Source of the DNA: Scleroderma bovista
Taxonomy: Eukaryota > Basidiomycota > Agaricomycetes > Boletales > Sclerodermataceae
Assembly: GCA_037178675.1 (NCBI GenBank)
Contig: JAYMGJ010000270.1
Location: 1-64,000, forward strand
Direction: 5' to 3'
DNA length: 64,000 bases
Translations under genes and position numbers: made by a program
The notes under the pieces: generated by a model
Told to the model about the DNA's origin: nothing
Seen by the model: only the letters and a program-made list of their open reading frames with translations
Database searches by the model: none
Shown here: piece by piece, positions 34,581-46,330 of the stretch
How the letters are laid out: the number at the start of each line of letters is the position of its first letter
Numbering within the stretch: the stretch's first letter is position 1

Positions 34581-35319
34581 GGAGAGAGTAAGAAGTAGTT
34601 GGGCGCATAATTCAGCGTAAAGTTTGGTTGTATTTGTACAAGGCACACGCCACACGCCACACACAGTATGTAGTACTGTAGCACTTGTCCTGCTTGTCCA
34701 TCGTTTCTTTGCCTGCTGCCCATGGTTTACTGTGGGTAGCTTCACATTGATTGCCTTGCTCGTTGACTGCCTCACTGCGCTTCTGTGGTTTACCTCTGCC
34801 ACTCACGGTTTCCCTGCTTGCTGCCCGTGGTTTACTTGTGGGTAGCTTCGGTGTTCTGGCCCGTATTCCTGTCTACTTCTCGCCGTCGACATTACCCAAT
34901 GGCGATGATTTCATTGTATTCTGTGCCTTCCTTGTCTGAAGCTTCATTGCCCACTTTTCTCGAACAAGGTGATGTTCACTCAGCATGGAAACCTTGTTTG
35001 GTTAGTTGCATAAAAGATCCTCCCCTTAGGAGAAGTTCACTTTCATTTCAGGTTCCTCATATCCTTTGACTATCTCAAAGGTGTCTACACCTCTGAGGTT
35101 CTCGTTGCCCTTGTCTCCCTTCGCATCTTCTTTACCATTTGATTCGCTCTGTCCGCCGAGTCCCCAAAATCTTGCAGGTGTTTACACCTCCGAGATCCTT
35201 GTCTCCCTTTACAGCACCTCTTTTTTTGTCCTGCGTGTCCTTGGGCATCGGTGTTTAGCCTACAGGTATGAAGATCCCTTCACGAGGCCCCATACATGCG
35301 CTAATCAATATTATCAGCT
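34581..35319. repeat. Degenerate repeats with two GTGTYTACACCTC units
   Basis: From 34620 to 34870 the text tttactgtgggtagcttc / tttacttgtgggtagcttc recurs and resembles the ~245-bp satellite sub-unit. At about 35083 and 35179 two ~90-bp units carry ggtgtctacacctctgagg and ggtgtttacacctccgag. These link this stretch to the hairpin family at 16.4-17.4 kb. No gene. Confidence 0.6.
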
Positions 35320-36027
35320 ATGCCTGCCAAGAATACCACCTTCCATTGCCTCTGTTCTCGCTGCTGTGAAGTGGACGAGGAGGGAGTTGCGCACAATCAA
35401 TCCGGGAAGCTAATACCTATGGCTAATAAAGCTGCACACCTACAATGTGTACAATCGAGAATCAGTACCTCGTCTGAGCAGCGCCAACAGGCTGTCGAGA
35501 CTTTGGTTCGAGAGGAAATGGAACAACTTACATCCCGTGATGCCATCGATGCCATCGGCGCTTGCATATTCGCACTTACGCTCACGGACGAAGGGCCAGA
35601 CCTCAGTTCTCAGACAAGTAAGCTGTGGACATCGCGCAAAGATTTTCAGCACAATGTAAATTCGCATGCACCAACGGACGTGGTAACCCCCTTGTTGAAC
35701 GATCTTGCTGAAAGCTTTACCTGCCTGGCAATTAATTCCAATCCTCGCGACAAATCTTCCAGGATGGGTCAGAACTCCTCTGAGCCCGCCTCTCCTTCTC
35801 ACCCAATTCCACCCCTCTATGACACTGATAGTCTTGTGGAGTCCCCCTCTTCTCTTCACCAAAGTTTCAAAAACCCCACCTCATCCGCTGTTCTGCGACG
35901 TACGACATCGAAGCCAGAAGGAAATCGACGCACTGTAAATGCCCATTCCATTTTGACCAATATTGAGTCACGCATGAGGGTAGTCCCCATGCAGATTGCA
36001 TCCTCAATGTCAATTTTGTCTCTTTGA
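35320..36027 (+). CDS. Hypothetical protein with N-terminal Cys motif, 235 aa
   Basis: The frame is ATG at 35320 to TGA at 36025-36027. The N-terminus has a CLCSRCC cluster followed by KLIPMANKAAH. This is the style of zinc-binding N-termini seen in transposon-associated Agaricomycete proteins (from memory), which usually continue for hundreds of residues. The remainder is Ser/Pro-rich. It may be a truncated or captured 5' exon. No function can be assigned. Confidence 0.45.
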   Translation: MPAKNTTFHCLCSRCCEVDEEGVAHNQSGKLIPMANKAAHLQCVQSRISTSSEQRQQAVETLVREEMEQLTSRDAIDAIGACIFALTLTDEGPDLSSQTSKLWTSRKDFQHNVNSHAPTDVVTPLLNDLAESFTCLAINSNPRDKSSRMGQNSSEPASPSHPIPPLYDTDSLVESPSSLHQSFKNPTSSAVLRRTTSKPEGNRRTVNAHSILTNIESRMRVVPMQIASSMSILSL

Positions 36028-36039
36028 AAGATAAGGGCA

Positions 36040-37260
36040 GATCTTTCTACCTTCAAAACTGCTGTCAAAACCGGTTCTCCTCGACGATCTTACTAGGAGG
36101 TCCAGAGGTGCAGGGAACTAATGAGGAGGTAAGTCCAGACACTAGTAGGTGCTAGTTAGTGCGGAGAGTCAAGTCCGGGTCAAATGAACGAAGTCCGGGC
36201 ACTAGAGGAGCACAGGGAGTAAGTCCGGGTTTTTGCGGAGTAAGTCCGGACCGCGGGAAAGTGGTCCGGAGTTGAGCGCAGCTTGTCCGGAGCGAAGGAC
36301 ATCCCAGAGGTGGGATAAGTCCTGAGAGGTCTAGCGTCGAGTCTGGGACAGAGGTGGCTTTTGCCCTCGTGCAAGTAGGAGACTTGCTAGGATCAGACAT
36401 AGGACCAAGGGGACGAGATAGGACAGAGGCCGGAGTTGGCCGGAGTTCAGGAGAACAAGATGGGATTAGGAGAGCATGGTGGGTAGTACAGAGTGGGGAG
36501 TATCTTAGTCGACATTTGATCTAAGGATCTACTAGGCCGGAGTACGGTAGTTTATATAGTAAAGAGACTAGAGGTGAGTATATACAGTGACAAGTAAACA
36601 CCCTAGTCGGGACAAGGGATGGAGCAGAAGCAGACAGGAAAATAAACCAGGGACAGGAAAATAAACCGGAGCGGAAGCAGAAACGGGGAACTAGAGTTAC
36701 AGGGACGACGGAGGAAAAGCAGGGACAAGGGAACTAGGTCGGAAGAGGACAGGTAAGGGTCAGAGGTGGACTTAACTAATGTTAAGTCCGGAGCGATGTC
36801 CAGGACCGGAGGAAGTGCATGACCGGAGGAAGTGCACGACTGGAGGAAGTGTACGAGCGGAGGGAGTGTGCAAGTGGAGGAAGGGCGGAGTAGCCGGAGG
36901 AAGGTCCGGAGTTGGACATGGAAATGTCCTAAGCCTTTGGTGGACCTGACAGAGGAAGCAGAGCAGGAGCAGGAGCAGAACTGAGCCGGAGTTGGATGTA
37001 CCAGCTGGAGTTGGGCTACGTTGCAGACAAGGCTAAGGGAGTGGCCGGACTGAAACCGGAGTAGCGACTAGTGGTAGGTACAGGTCCAACACGGAGGAGT
37101 TAGACCACGGATCTGTCTGTAGGAAGACAGGGGTTAGTCCTGAGGCGGAGATGGAGGTAGTGACCGGAGTTGAGCTGGAGTGCAGCTATAGGGCTGGAGA
37201 TGGCCGGACTAGATCCGGAGTTGCATCTATGCCTAAGGACAGGTCAGGCGGGCCATGGTT
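36040..37260 (-). repeat. CCGGA-rich LTR-retrotransposon-like fragment
   Basis: On the minus strand this is a pyrimidine-rich leader with dozens of AACTCCGG / CTTCCTCCGG motifs, a TATA-like TATATAAAC (complement of about 36549-36557), and an 82-codon frame at 36400-36152. It looks like the LTR and 5' leader of a gypsy-type element, but no matching second LTR, PBS or duplication was found. Confidence 0.35.
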
Positions 37261-38220
37261 AGACCGGAGTTGCGACTGGAAAAGTATGGATATGACAACT
37301 GCCCTGGAAAATGTCACATGCTGTGTATCCTCGGTGATTGAGAGTAAAAAAGATTTGATGGCACACGTTGACCAACTCTTTGTGAATGTTGAGGTGAAGG
37401 AAGGAAACACAGACAGTAAATCAGTCGAACCTGTTCCATATGACTGCAGTAGGTATTCCTGTATTTTTGTAGAGATGTATGTTTAAGAGATTGCTTTTAG
37501 ACCATCATTACCAGTGTCCTGTTGATCGCTGCGGTGATATTGCCCAGGTTTCTTTATTCATTGGTGTCCTCTGCAGTGTCATTCTCTCTATTAGTTGACA
37601 TGCAGCCAATCTTATCATGGGACTTCTGTTCTTGGTGTTACGGCTTGCTTTTATGCCAGCAGCTGGTGGGGAAATGACCATACTGCAGCGGAACACATTG
37701 AAGCAAATCCCTACAAACATTACCAGTGCACTGTCTAGGTTTAATCTACACCCTAGGATGACTGTGTATGTGACTTGTCCATTGTGCAGCTGTCTCCACA
37801 AGCCCGTCTTTAAACCAGGCTCATCTGCGGCCAAGTATCCTAGTCACTGTACAAATAAATCCAAGCCATGGCTCCCCATTTGCAATCAGCACCTGCTGCA
37901 ACCTTCTTCAAACTCCCCGATGAAACCATATGTCTACCATCACTTTCATGACTTTGTCGTGAGCCTCCTTTCCAGATTGGAGATTGACGTGATGTGAGTC
38001 AAAGTGTGGATTTGGGTCGGAGTAATAACCCAAACACAACACCAACAAAGGACTACGAATATATGTGAGTGGTGGTTTACCTCTGTGGTGTCCAGAGAGG
38101 ATGTGCTGAGGAGGGGGGAAGGGGATCTACACCAACAGGGTGATGCAGACGATGATGCAGGATACTCCTGGGGTACAGGAGCAATAGATGATGAAGGGGA
38201 TAGTGGTCTGGACTCTTCCT
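37261..38220. other. No recognised gene
   Basis: ORFs on both strands (37151-37486 plus, 37508-37834 minus, 37617-37997 plus) overlap and have no recognisable family. One could be an exon of an unknown gene. No repeat structure was seen. Confidence 0.3.
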
Positions 38221-38900
38221 AAAGCCTAGGAAGTGTCAAAGCGGGGATTGAGTTGACTGAGGCTGAAACAGCAATACTACACCTAGAGATTGGTGCAGCA
38301 AGGGGACAAGGGGGCTCCTGACGTCCAGAAGCAATGAGAGATGAAGGATTGACTGGCTAGACTCCGCTTGAGCCTAGAGAAATACTTGGACTTGAATAGA
38401 TTGAATAAAACTTGAATATCAGAGTCTTTAGACCTTCACTGAAGCCTACAAGACTCAAAGAGCTGAGGGGATACTGACTGAGAGAGTCTGAGAGAGGGAT
38501 AATTTCGTGCAATTGGGTCTCTCCTCACTGGGCTGAGCCCAGGGGTTTAAATACATGGGGGGGGGGCACAGCATTAAAGTACAAAAAGAGAAGGGAGTAA
38601 GCAGAATTTGTCAAGGATTGGTAAGGGATTGGTAAGAGCTTTGTAAGGGGTTTGTAAGTGATCAGTAAGCAAGGGATAAGTAGGAATGAGTAAGCATAGG
38701 AAGCATGAATAAGCTGCTGAGTAAAGGAATGAGTAAGCTGCATGACAAGATTGATTGGTAAGGGAGTGAGTCATCAGCTGAGTAATATACCAAAAATGCG
38801 AAAGGGATAGAGTAATACTGATGACAAGAGAGCATCAGTAAGCAAGGGATGAGTCACTGCACAGCAGAAGGAGTCATTGATGCACAGCCTAAGAAGTTTG
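38221..38900 (-). repeat. GTAAG-rich repeat with LTR-like promoter
   Basis: Between 38595 and 38870 the + strand is built from RGTAAG / GAGTAAGC units. On the minus strand this is followed by a TATTTAAAC box (complement of 38547-38555) and a transcribed-leader-like, C/T-rich stretch to about 38230. The layout resembles an LTR. I could not find its partner, so the call stays descriptive. Confidence 0.35.
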
Positions 38901-40080
38901 ATGGGGGGCTGTGTACCATCAGGAATTTGATGGGACAACAATGGGGAAGATCTGAGATTAATAGGGGGATTGATCCGAGAAAAAACAGCCACAATAAGGG
39001 TACCAGGGGTCCAGAGGTCTTTTGGGGGGTCAGCATACACTAAGGTATAGTGCATGGGTTCTAGTGCTGCTGAAGCACAACCATGGGCTCCCTTGACGAG
39101 CTCTCTTCTGGGAAAGAACGAGAGAGGGTTCTTCTTCCTAATAGCACTATGAAGTGGGGGCATAACTGTCATGGTGCTGGGGGACGTCGTCTGAAAGTAG
39201 GGAAGCGGATAGAGTATTGAATTCGACGCATCCAGGGAAGTGAGATGAACGACAGAGGAAGATGGACATGGCAAGTATCTGGGAGGAAGGGACCATAGGC
39301 TGAGGGCTCAGGAAACACAGAGACGACCAGAGAAGACTTCTCAAGCTTGACAATAGACCTAAGATGACCAAAGTACGTCCTTGACACAGGACTGACGAGG
39401 AGAACGCGCTGACCGAGAATGAGAGGGACTGAGGGAGCAGGCTGGGAAGATATGTGCCAGGCAGTGCACGGGAACTCTGGGAGAGGCTGTCCTAAGAGCA
39501 GGACATAGTGGAGATCTGCAGCAATAGCGGAGAAATGATCCAGAGAAAATACGGACTCCATAGTGAGCGATGAAGCGAATGTCTGGATTGCGGGGGGAAT
39601 ATCTCCGTGGGAAATGAACGGATTTGCGTCGAAACTTGACAGGCAGATAGACCACGTTCTAGGCTCTCTGACGGTATAGTCACGTGCCTGATAGCTTCAG
39701 AAACGATGGAGCTATTCAAAATATCGGAATGCCGGCACTGGGTGCCTAAAAATGACATTTGGGCGCTAAAAACCATTTCTTCTCTTTCTCCTTTGTTTCT
39801 CTGTCAATTCTTTGGCTTCTTTGATCATTCTGGTATGGGAGTTGGACTGCAGACATATGCATTCCTTTCTCATACCACAATTGACATTATTCCTTCAGTT
39901 TCTTCTGCTTCTTGGCGGTTCTCGTGCAATAGATGACTGTCTGCATTGGCATTCATCTCTCGCATCAGGATAGTCTTCTTGTGCGATAGATGGCTATGAT
40001 GAGGGTCTGTCGTGCTTATCCTTCACATAAGGATCATTCAATATAGGCATTATCTTCCATGTTCACTGTACCAAACCTGT
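38901..40080. other. Unassigned ORFs
   Basis: Minus ORFs at 39169-39561 (130 codons, PLPEFPCTAWHISSQPAPS), 39359-39655 and 39492-39776 overlap in three frames. The true frame is unclear and no family was recognised. Between 39780 and 40080 the DNA is non-coding. Confidence 0.3.
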
Positions 40081-40084
40081 TTGG

Positions 40085-40935
40085 TGCGTGACACCGGATC
40101 GTCTCAAGGACGAAATTGCCCGAGTTGGGAAACCCCTAACTCTGCATGGGCTGAGGGCTCTTTGCCAAGAAATCGACATGTGCTATTGGGAGCGCAAAGA
40201 TGAGATCTCTCACACAACAAAGAGTCAGCCCACCTCGTCCACAACCAAGTCCTCCAACTCCGGAGGCAACTCATTCAACTCCGGTCAGGAGAAATCCAAG
40301 ACCGGAAACTCCCCCAGCTCCGCCAACTCCCCTGGCTCGTCCAAGGCGACCAGCGACCAGTCCTTGTCCGGTTCCAGACCAGACTTAACCAACAAGCTTG
40401 GTAAGGACAGGAAGCTAACCGCAGACGAGCGCAAACGGCATCTGGACAATAACCTCTGCATGTTCTGTGGGGGTACTGGTCACTTCACGGACAACTGTCC
40501 AAAGAAGACCAAAAAGGCCAAGGCTCATGCTGCGGCCATCGCTGCTGAGTCCGGTAAGACAGACTCCAACTTGGGTGCCAACTCTGAGTCAAAAAAAGAG
40601 TGAGCAGCTCCCGGCCCTCCGCACAACCAGCGAGCTGCATTGACTCCGGAAGTGCACCCAAGGAGGCCCGCCTCAACGTGTCCACTCTCTTAGATCCTAA
40701 CTCTCTTATGCCTCATGTTCTCCTTTTATCTTACGATTTACCAGAACTCCGTGCACTTGTGGACTCCGGTTCCACACACTGTTTTGTAGATACCAAATAT
40801 GCTCTCGGACACTCCCTCCCCACTTACTCCGTTTCCCCAATTGTACTCTGGCTTTTCGATGGTACCTCGAATTTTGTAATTACTCAAGCCATCAATCTAT
40901 CAGTGAAGTTCCCCGCTACCGGTGATGTCACCCCC
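40085..40935 (+). pseudogene. Ty3/gypsy Gag C-terminus and protease fragment
   Basis: This starts abruptly inside Gag (PDRLKDEIARVGKPLTL, YWERKDEI) and continues through a Ser/Asn-rich linker to a CCHC zinc knuckle (CMFCGGTGHFTDNC) near 40460-40500. A frame change near 40600 leads to the aspartic protease (LRALVDSGSTHCFVD, then WLFDGTSNFVITQAINL). Homology stops at about 40935 (FPATGDVTP), where KDZ-associated DNA begins. Gag start, RT, integrase and LTRs are absent from the window, so this is one arm of a broken element. Confidence 0.85.
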
Positions 40936-41329
40936 ACACATAATGCACCTGCATTGTCCCATACAACACGGACAGACAAAGCTGACAATCGGCCGTGCTA
41001 CATGGCCAGCTGAGATAGGGCCCAGCTATGGTGCATCCCCATGTCATACGAGTGGGCTAATGGTAATTTCACTGTGCCATATTGGTGGCTCATGGAGAGG
41101 TTGTCACCAAGCAATATTGGTGGGCTGATACACTGGTACACTAGATCAGGATATGGCCTGTGGCAATAGGACATAATGTGGCAAGGGAGCTGCGGCATGC
41201 GGCTAGAGGACTATATGCTGCAGGGTAGCCACTACATTCAGGCCGAGGATTGCAGGGAGCTGCCGCAGCATTTCGGCAAAAAGACAGTAGTAAGTGCTGC
41301 AATGCGGCTAACCACGGACGGGAGTCAAT

Positions 41330-41900
41330 AGAAGGGCCTCTGTACCAGTGTCCCATGCTTTGAATTGGGCTGTGGTGTTGGTGTCCTGTTTCTGTCAATG
41401 GGCCAGAGAGATAGTGTGTCCTGTGCTTTGCATTGGGCCGTATCTTTGGTGTCCCTTTCTTGTTGCAGGGCCAGCCATGGAAACAGCATCCCTTGCTTTC
41501 CAATGGGCTGCATAGATTGTGTACCTTTGAGAATAGCTAGCCATGAGATTGGTGTCCCATGACTATGAGTAGGCCCTGGAGCCAGTTTCATCTGTATAGT
41601 CCAGGCACATGGCAACAATAGGTACAATGTCCCATAGCATTAGGTGGGCCCTAACAGAGGTGTTATCCAGCTATATGGGAGGGCCTTGCAGTACACTTCA
41701 AAGTGACAGGCTATGAATACGGTGTCCCCAGAGCATTTAGCAAGCCCTCAGTCTGGGGACAACTAGCTAGATGGGAAGGCCAGCTGATATGCTTCCCCTT
41801 CAGTATGATTGGCCATACATTTGGTGTCCCAGTATATGCAGCAGGCCCTTTGAACTATATCCATTGTATAAGTGTAGGGCCGGGCATCAGGTCTTCTCTA
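41330..41900 (+). repeat. ~60-65-bp degenerate tandem repeat
   Basis: Units carry ggtgtcc(c/t) and, about 25-30 bp later, atgggc(c/t) or gggcc. At least eight degenerate units run from about 41345 to 41890. No coding potential. Confidence 0.5.
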
Positions 41901-41944
41901 AAGTAACGCTAAGCCAGGGTGTGGCACAACTCAATTGGCACTAC

Positions 41945-42300
41945 ATGGCATCGGCAGAACACATTATCGGCAGAACACACAGTCAGCAGAACACAACAGT
42001 CGGCAGAATACAACAGTCGGCAGAATACAACAGTCGGCAGAATACAACAGTCGGCAGAATACACAGTCGGCAGAACACACTATCAGCAAAATAGGACTTT
42101 CGGCAAAACTGTCGGCAGAATACAACTGTCAGCAGAACACAACTGTCGGCAGAACACAACTGTCGGCAGAATACAACTGTCGGCAAAAATGTTGGCAGAA
42201 CACACAGTCGGCAGAACACAACTGTCGGCAGAAGGCAACAGTCGGCAGAATACACAGTCAGCAGAACACAACAATGGCACAACATGTTATCGGCAATCTA
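41945..42300 (+). repeat. 17-bp CGGCAGAA minisatellite
   Basis: About 20 units of consensus cggcagaatacaacagt (17 bp; variants cggcagaacacaactgt) occur in direct orientation. Peptides encoded here (SAEHTVGRTQ-type) are artefacts of the repeat. The period and CGGCA core match the array at 63.35-64.0 kb. Confidence 0.9.
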
Positions 42301-43154
42301 CCATTGGCATAATGAATTGCGGCATTACACGAATGATACAACATAAATACTAGTAATGGCCGGGCAGCTATCGCCGGGTGCGGCAATACCTTGCTGAGAA
42401 TCACAAACACGCTGTGCTGGAGTAATAGCTGTGTGGCTTGCGTGTGCGGCAATTCAGGAATGATCGTGCCGAGTGGCAGTGACGGCACAGTATTGTGGCA
42501 ACCAGCATTTGCCACTGACATACTGGCTGGTGGGCAGCCAGGCTGTGTTGGCTGTACAAATAAGTGCCGCAATGATAGCATTAAATTAATGATGGCCATA
42601 CCGCAATGACGGACATGCAGCATTGATTCCTTTCTCAAGCTGGGGCTGTGTTAATACATGCCGCATTGATTATTCCCCGAGAGATGGCAGTGCTAGATGA
42701 GCCGGCGCTGGTGGGCTGCTCACTTTGAAATCACTCTCTTCTATAACTAAGGCTCCCTAGCAAATATGTCAGATCACATGCCACGGGATAGAAACATTCC
42801 AAAATAAGGCGACTGCAAAGCCCAACCATAATGCCGATCCGAGATCCCTTATTATTCTGATGGCACAATGCACTGTGACAGCCAATCACAAGCAATAGAA
42901 ACACGGCCATCATGCAATATGAAATGCGGCAGTGGTTCATTAGCCGAATTGTCCAGACAATGATTGGTTGGACTTGTGGCTGAATAATTAACCTATATTT
43001 GATTTAGTCCACTTGGGTGTGCGACCACAATGCAAACATGTTGTGGTGTGAAAAGCTTATATAATACGTTGAACATTCTCCAGGCTGCACGGCAATCGGA
43101 CCCAGTTCTTCCTCTCAACCACTGCTATACCATTTTCCCATCCTTACCATCTCA
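42301..43154. other. Non-coding spacer
   Basis: Contains scattered GCGGCA / TGCCGC words related to the arrays. A 5' leader of the gene at 43155 presumably starts near 43040, where aaaagcttatataatac offers a TATA-like box. No other gene. Confidence 0.4.
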
Positions 43155-45115
43155 ATGGCCACCTCAGAAAGTTCTCATTTTGTGTCCACCTCATCCATTC
43201 GAGAAGACGTGTCAACGGCTACGTCCCTCACTGCAGAAGAAGTTGTCGCCCAGTCCGCTGAAATAATTCAAGGCCGGATTGATGGCTTGAGAAGCACACA
43301 GGAGAAGGGTGTATGGTTGGAAGCAGTGTCAACTATCTGGGGAGGTGGTGCGTGGCAAATCTATCTGCAATCAATCAACTCACTGATTAGGATATGATAG
43401 CGTTGGGTCGAGAATGTCCTGCAGGACTTACCTGCAGGATTCATTATCCCCACCATCATCGTCGCTGCCAACCAGTTTATGGAGGCGCCAGATGTGATCC
43501 TGTCGACAGGGAAGTGGCCTCACTTTCCAGACATCGTTAACGCCACGGATCACGATATCCGGGACCATCCCTGGTTCCAACTAGGCAAGCTGCAGAAGAA
43601 GATGGACATGGGAAAGAGGAGAGCGGTAGAGCTGGCAGGGAACAATGCAGTGGCAGGCCCATCGGGGGTAAAGGAGATGGAAGGGCAAAGCAGTCGTGGC
43701 CAAGTAGGTGAGCCCATGGAAATTGAGGACTCACAAGCAGTGCCAGCAGAGAGCTGTCCCATTGAGGACAATGAAGTGCCTAGGGGCCGCAGTCACAGCC
43801 ACAAGCCGAGGAAGCGTGCCCAATTGGTCGCGACAATCAACAGCGAGGGTGACGATGAACCAGGCTCATCGGAACCACGGCCAAAGAAACCAAGGCCAAA
43901 TGTTCGCGACATGCAGAAGCCAGAGCAAGGCTATGAGTGGGTGGATGACAAGGATTGCTGCATCAAGTGCACACAGCGGGATCGACGGTGTGCAGCAAAC
44001 CCAGGCCGTGCTTGCTGGCAATGTTGCTGCAGCAAGATTGCATGCAGCATGATGACAGCAGTCAGGGCGAGGTCAAGGTCACGTTCACAAGCCCCAAGGA
44101 AACCTGCACCACGTCAGCGCTCACCATCTGTGCCTTCAGCACTCAACCCTGGAAAGTCACAGCGTTCAAAACACAAACGCCAGACCCCGGCACCAGCCAA
44201 TCCACCCACAAAACAGAGTAAGTCGTTCATTATTCAAACCATTTAGTATTATTTCTATCCATATTCCATCCAGTTTTTGATGGGGTACTAATTGATACTC
44301 CAGCATGGCTAGGGAAGACATCAAGGACGGCAAGTCCATCGTCAACGGCCGCCGGCAGTGGCACGAACCCTCCAACAACACCAGGAGACAGTACAAATAC
44401 GTCAAATGTACAAGATGTCGAGGAGGAGATTGTCCGTTTGAGGGAAAAGCAGGCCGAAACAGAATGAAAGGTGGACGAAGCAGATGCCAGGCTGGCCGTC
44501 GCCCTCAGAGAAGTAGCAAGCTTATGGCAGCTGGTTGAAGCCATGCAGGAACAGATGTTCCCGACACCATCGCATCTTCAATGTCCGGCATCATGGCAGG
44601 GAGTCGCATTGAGACAGCCAGCATCGGAATCAACCTGTGCTGAGGTTGCTCACCTCACTCACCCAAGTCCGCCAAGCCCATTGGCACTAGCATGTACTAC
44701 GATGCTGGAAGAAATGGCATCGTCCGGCAATCCGTCCTGGCAGAGGTCGAGCGAGCCGACCGGCACGCATGGTATGCAGGTTGCGCTCTGCAACAATGCG
44801 TCAAGTCTTGAGGTGGCAACTCCAGGCTTGGTCGATGAAAGGGGTCAGCAAGCCAACCAGTGATAGCTATGACTGGGCCCCACCACAAGGTAAGTCTGTC
44901 AATTACCAAGCCATGTGTTGCTGATCACAAAATTGTGTTGTTGACACAGCAGTGAATGATGAAGCAGCCGCAACAATGGAGACCGGCAATATTCTGGCAA
45001 TCGAGGTCAGCCTGCCGGAAGATGGAGGTATTGGGACACCGGCATCTGATATGGAGATTGGGAGTTCCAATGCCAATGGCGGGCATGATGCCGGTGTGCA
45101 AATGCAAACGGACTA
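43155..45115 (+). pseudogene. KDZ-element gene A: Cys-rich, basic, coiled-coil protein
   Basis: Exon 1 starts at ATG 43155 (MATSESSHF) and ends near 43340. Exon 2 runs from about 43439 (acceptor acctgcag) to 44217. Exon 3 starts at 44274, in phase with exon 2. Exon 2 has NVRDMQKPEQGYEWV and a Cys cluster (CCIKCTQRDRRC, CWQCCCSKIAC) that resembles a fungal zinc-cluster or DNA-binding knuckle. It is followed by an Arg/Ser/Pro-rich basic region. Exon 3 encodes a coiled coil (VEEEIVRLREKQAETE then KVDEADARLAVALREV) broken by a TGA at 44465-44467. The ends of later exons, up to TAA at about 45115, are uncertain. Probably a transposon-associated DNA-binding protein (inference). Confidence 0.6.
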
Positions 45116-46330
45116 ATTTTCTTTTTTCATACCTACGTCTTTTGTACAATTTCTGCTTCATATTCCATGTATACCATATACATCACATTGTAAAGTATAT
45201 TCATGCATGTAGATTTGTCATTGTGAATCATTGACACAGCCTGAGAACTCTGTCAGAGACATGCCAGTAATGGTCTCAACCACAGCCATGAACTCATTGC
45301 CAATATGTTGCTGGCACATGCGAGATTTACCCGTGTAATTTTTCAATGTTACTGATATACATGAATACCAAGAGCAGGCTAGATATGTCCTGCAGATGTA
45401 ACTATAATTGCCGTGTATGGTGGCATCAAGTATTTGAAGGACCAACATACTTTAATCCACTGTTGGCACAACACACAATTGGCAGAACATACAAGGGAGA
45501 CCATCCACTTGGCATTGCATTGGCACATACAATCAGCACAACCACTGGCGGCATTACATCCATGCCACTGGAACACACCGTCAGCACTTGCATAACATTG
45601 GCACAAGACACTATCGGCACAGCACAACATACTATCGGCATCACATAATATCGGCACAACAGGGTATCAGCAGAGCACACTATCAGCACAACATACTATC
45701 AGCACAACAGACCATTGGCAGATATAGAATTGGCTCTACATAGAATCGGCACAACAGGATTTACCTCTGGAGTAATTTCAATGTTACCAATATACATAAA
45801 TAGCCAGAGTATCTATAGTTGCCGTGGATGGCGGTATTAAGTAATCAGCACACTATCGGCACAACAAAGATCGGCAGAACATACATGGGGGAGAACATAC
45901 AATCAGCACTACATACCTGTGGCACAGCACTCCTTTACTGTATACAATCGGCACACAGCAGGAGCACCACATACATTTTGCAATACGATCGGCGGCATTG
46001 AGTATTGATAAGGGCAACATACTCTAATTGGCATATATAATTGGCACTACATACATCCAGCACAGCACTCCATTGGTCAGCAGCATGACATACAGTGGAA
46101 TACCATCAGCACTTGTATAACAAAGGCACTTGCATAGCCTCGGCAGAACACACCATTGGCACAACACACCATTGGCACAACACACTATCGGCACTATGTA
46201 ACTATGCCAATCTTTCTGGCAGTGGTGAGATAGATGAACTATACATGGAAACCATTATTATATAATTGTTCAATTGTCATTTCCATTCCACATCAATTCC
46301 ATCTTGTCAACTTGCATCTTTGCTACCGCC
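45116..46330. repeat. Scattered CGGCACAACA words
   Basis: Between about 45460 and 46200, some 30 copies of CGGCACAAC/ATTGGCACAAC-type words occur at irregular spacing, in the same orientation as the 41.9-kb array. This is a decayed relative of that array. There is no gene. A leader for the gene at 46331 may lie near 46200-46330. Confidence 0.65.

Noticed and set aside
33645..34608. Minus-strand ORF 33967-34608 (213 codons) as a protein
   Set aside because: Its peptide repeats follow the hairpin minisatellite, and several other frames are open over the same stretch.
36040..37260. A complete gypsy LTR
   Set aside because: A TATA-like box and leader-like text are present, but no second copy, no PBS and no target duplication could be found.
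41945..42353. Long ORFs with repeated SAEHT/GRTQ-like peptides as a repeat protein gene
   Set aside because: The 17-bp unit is not a multiple of three, so every frame gives repetitive peptides. Several frames and both strands are open at once.
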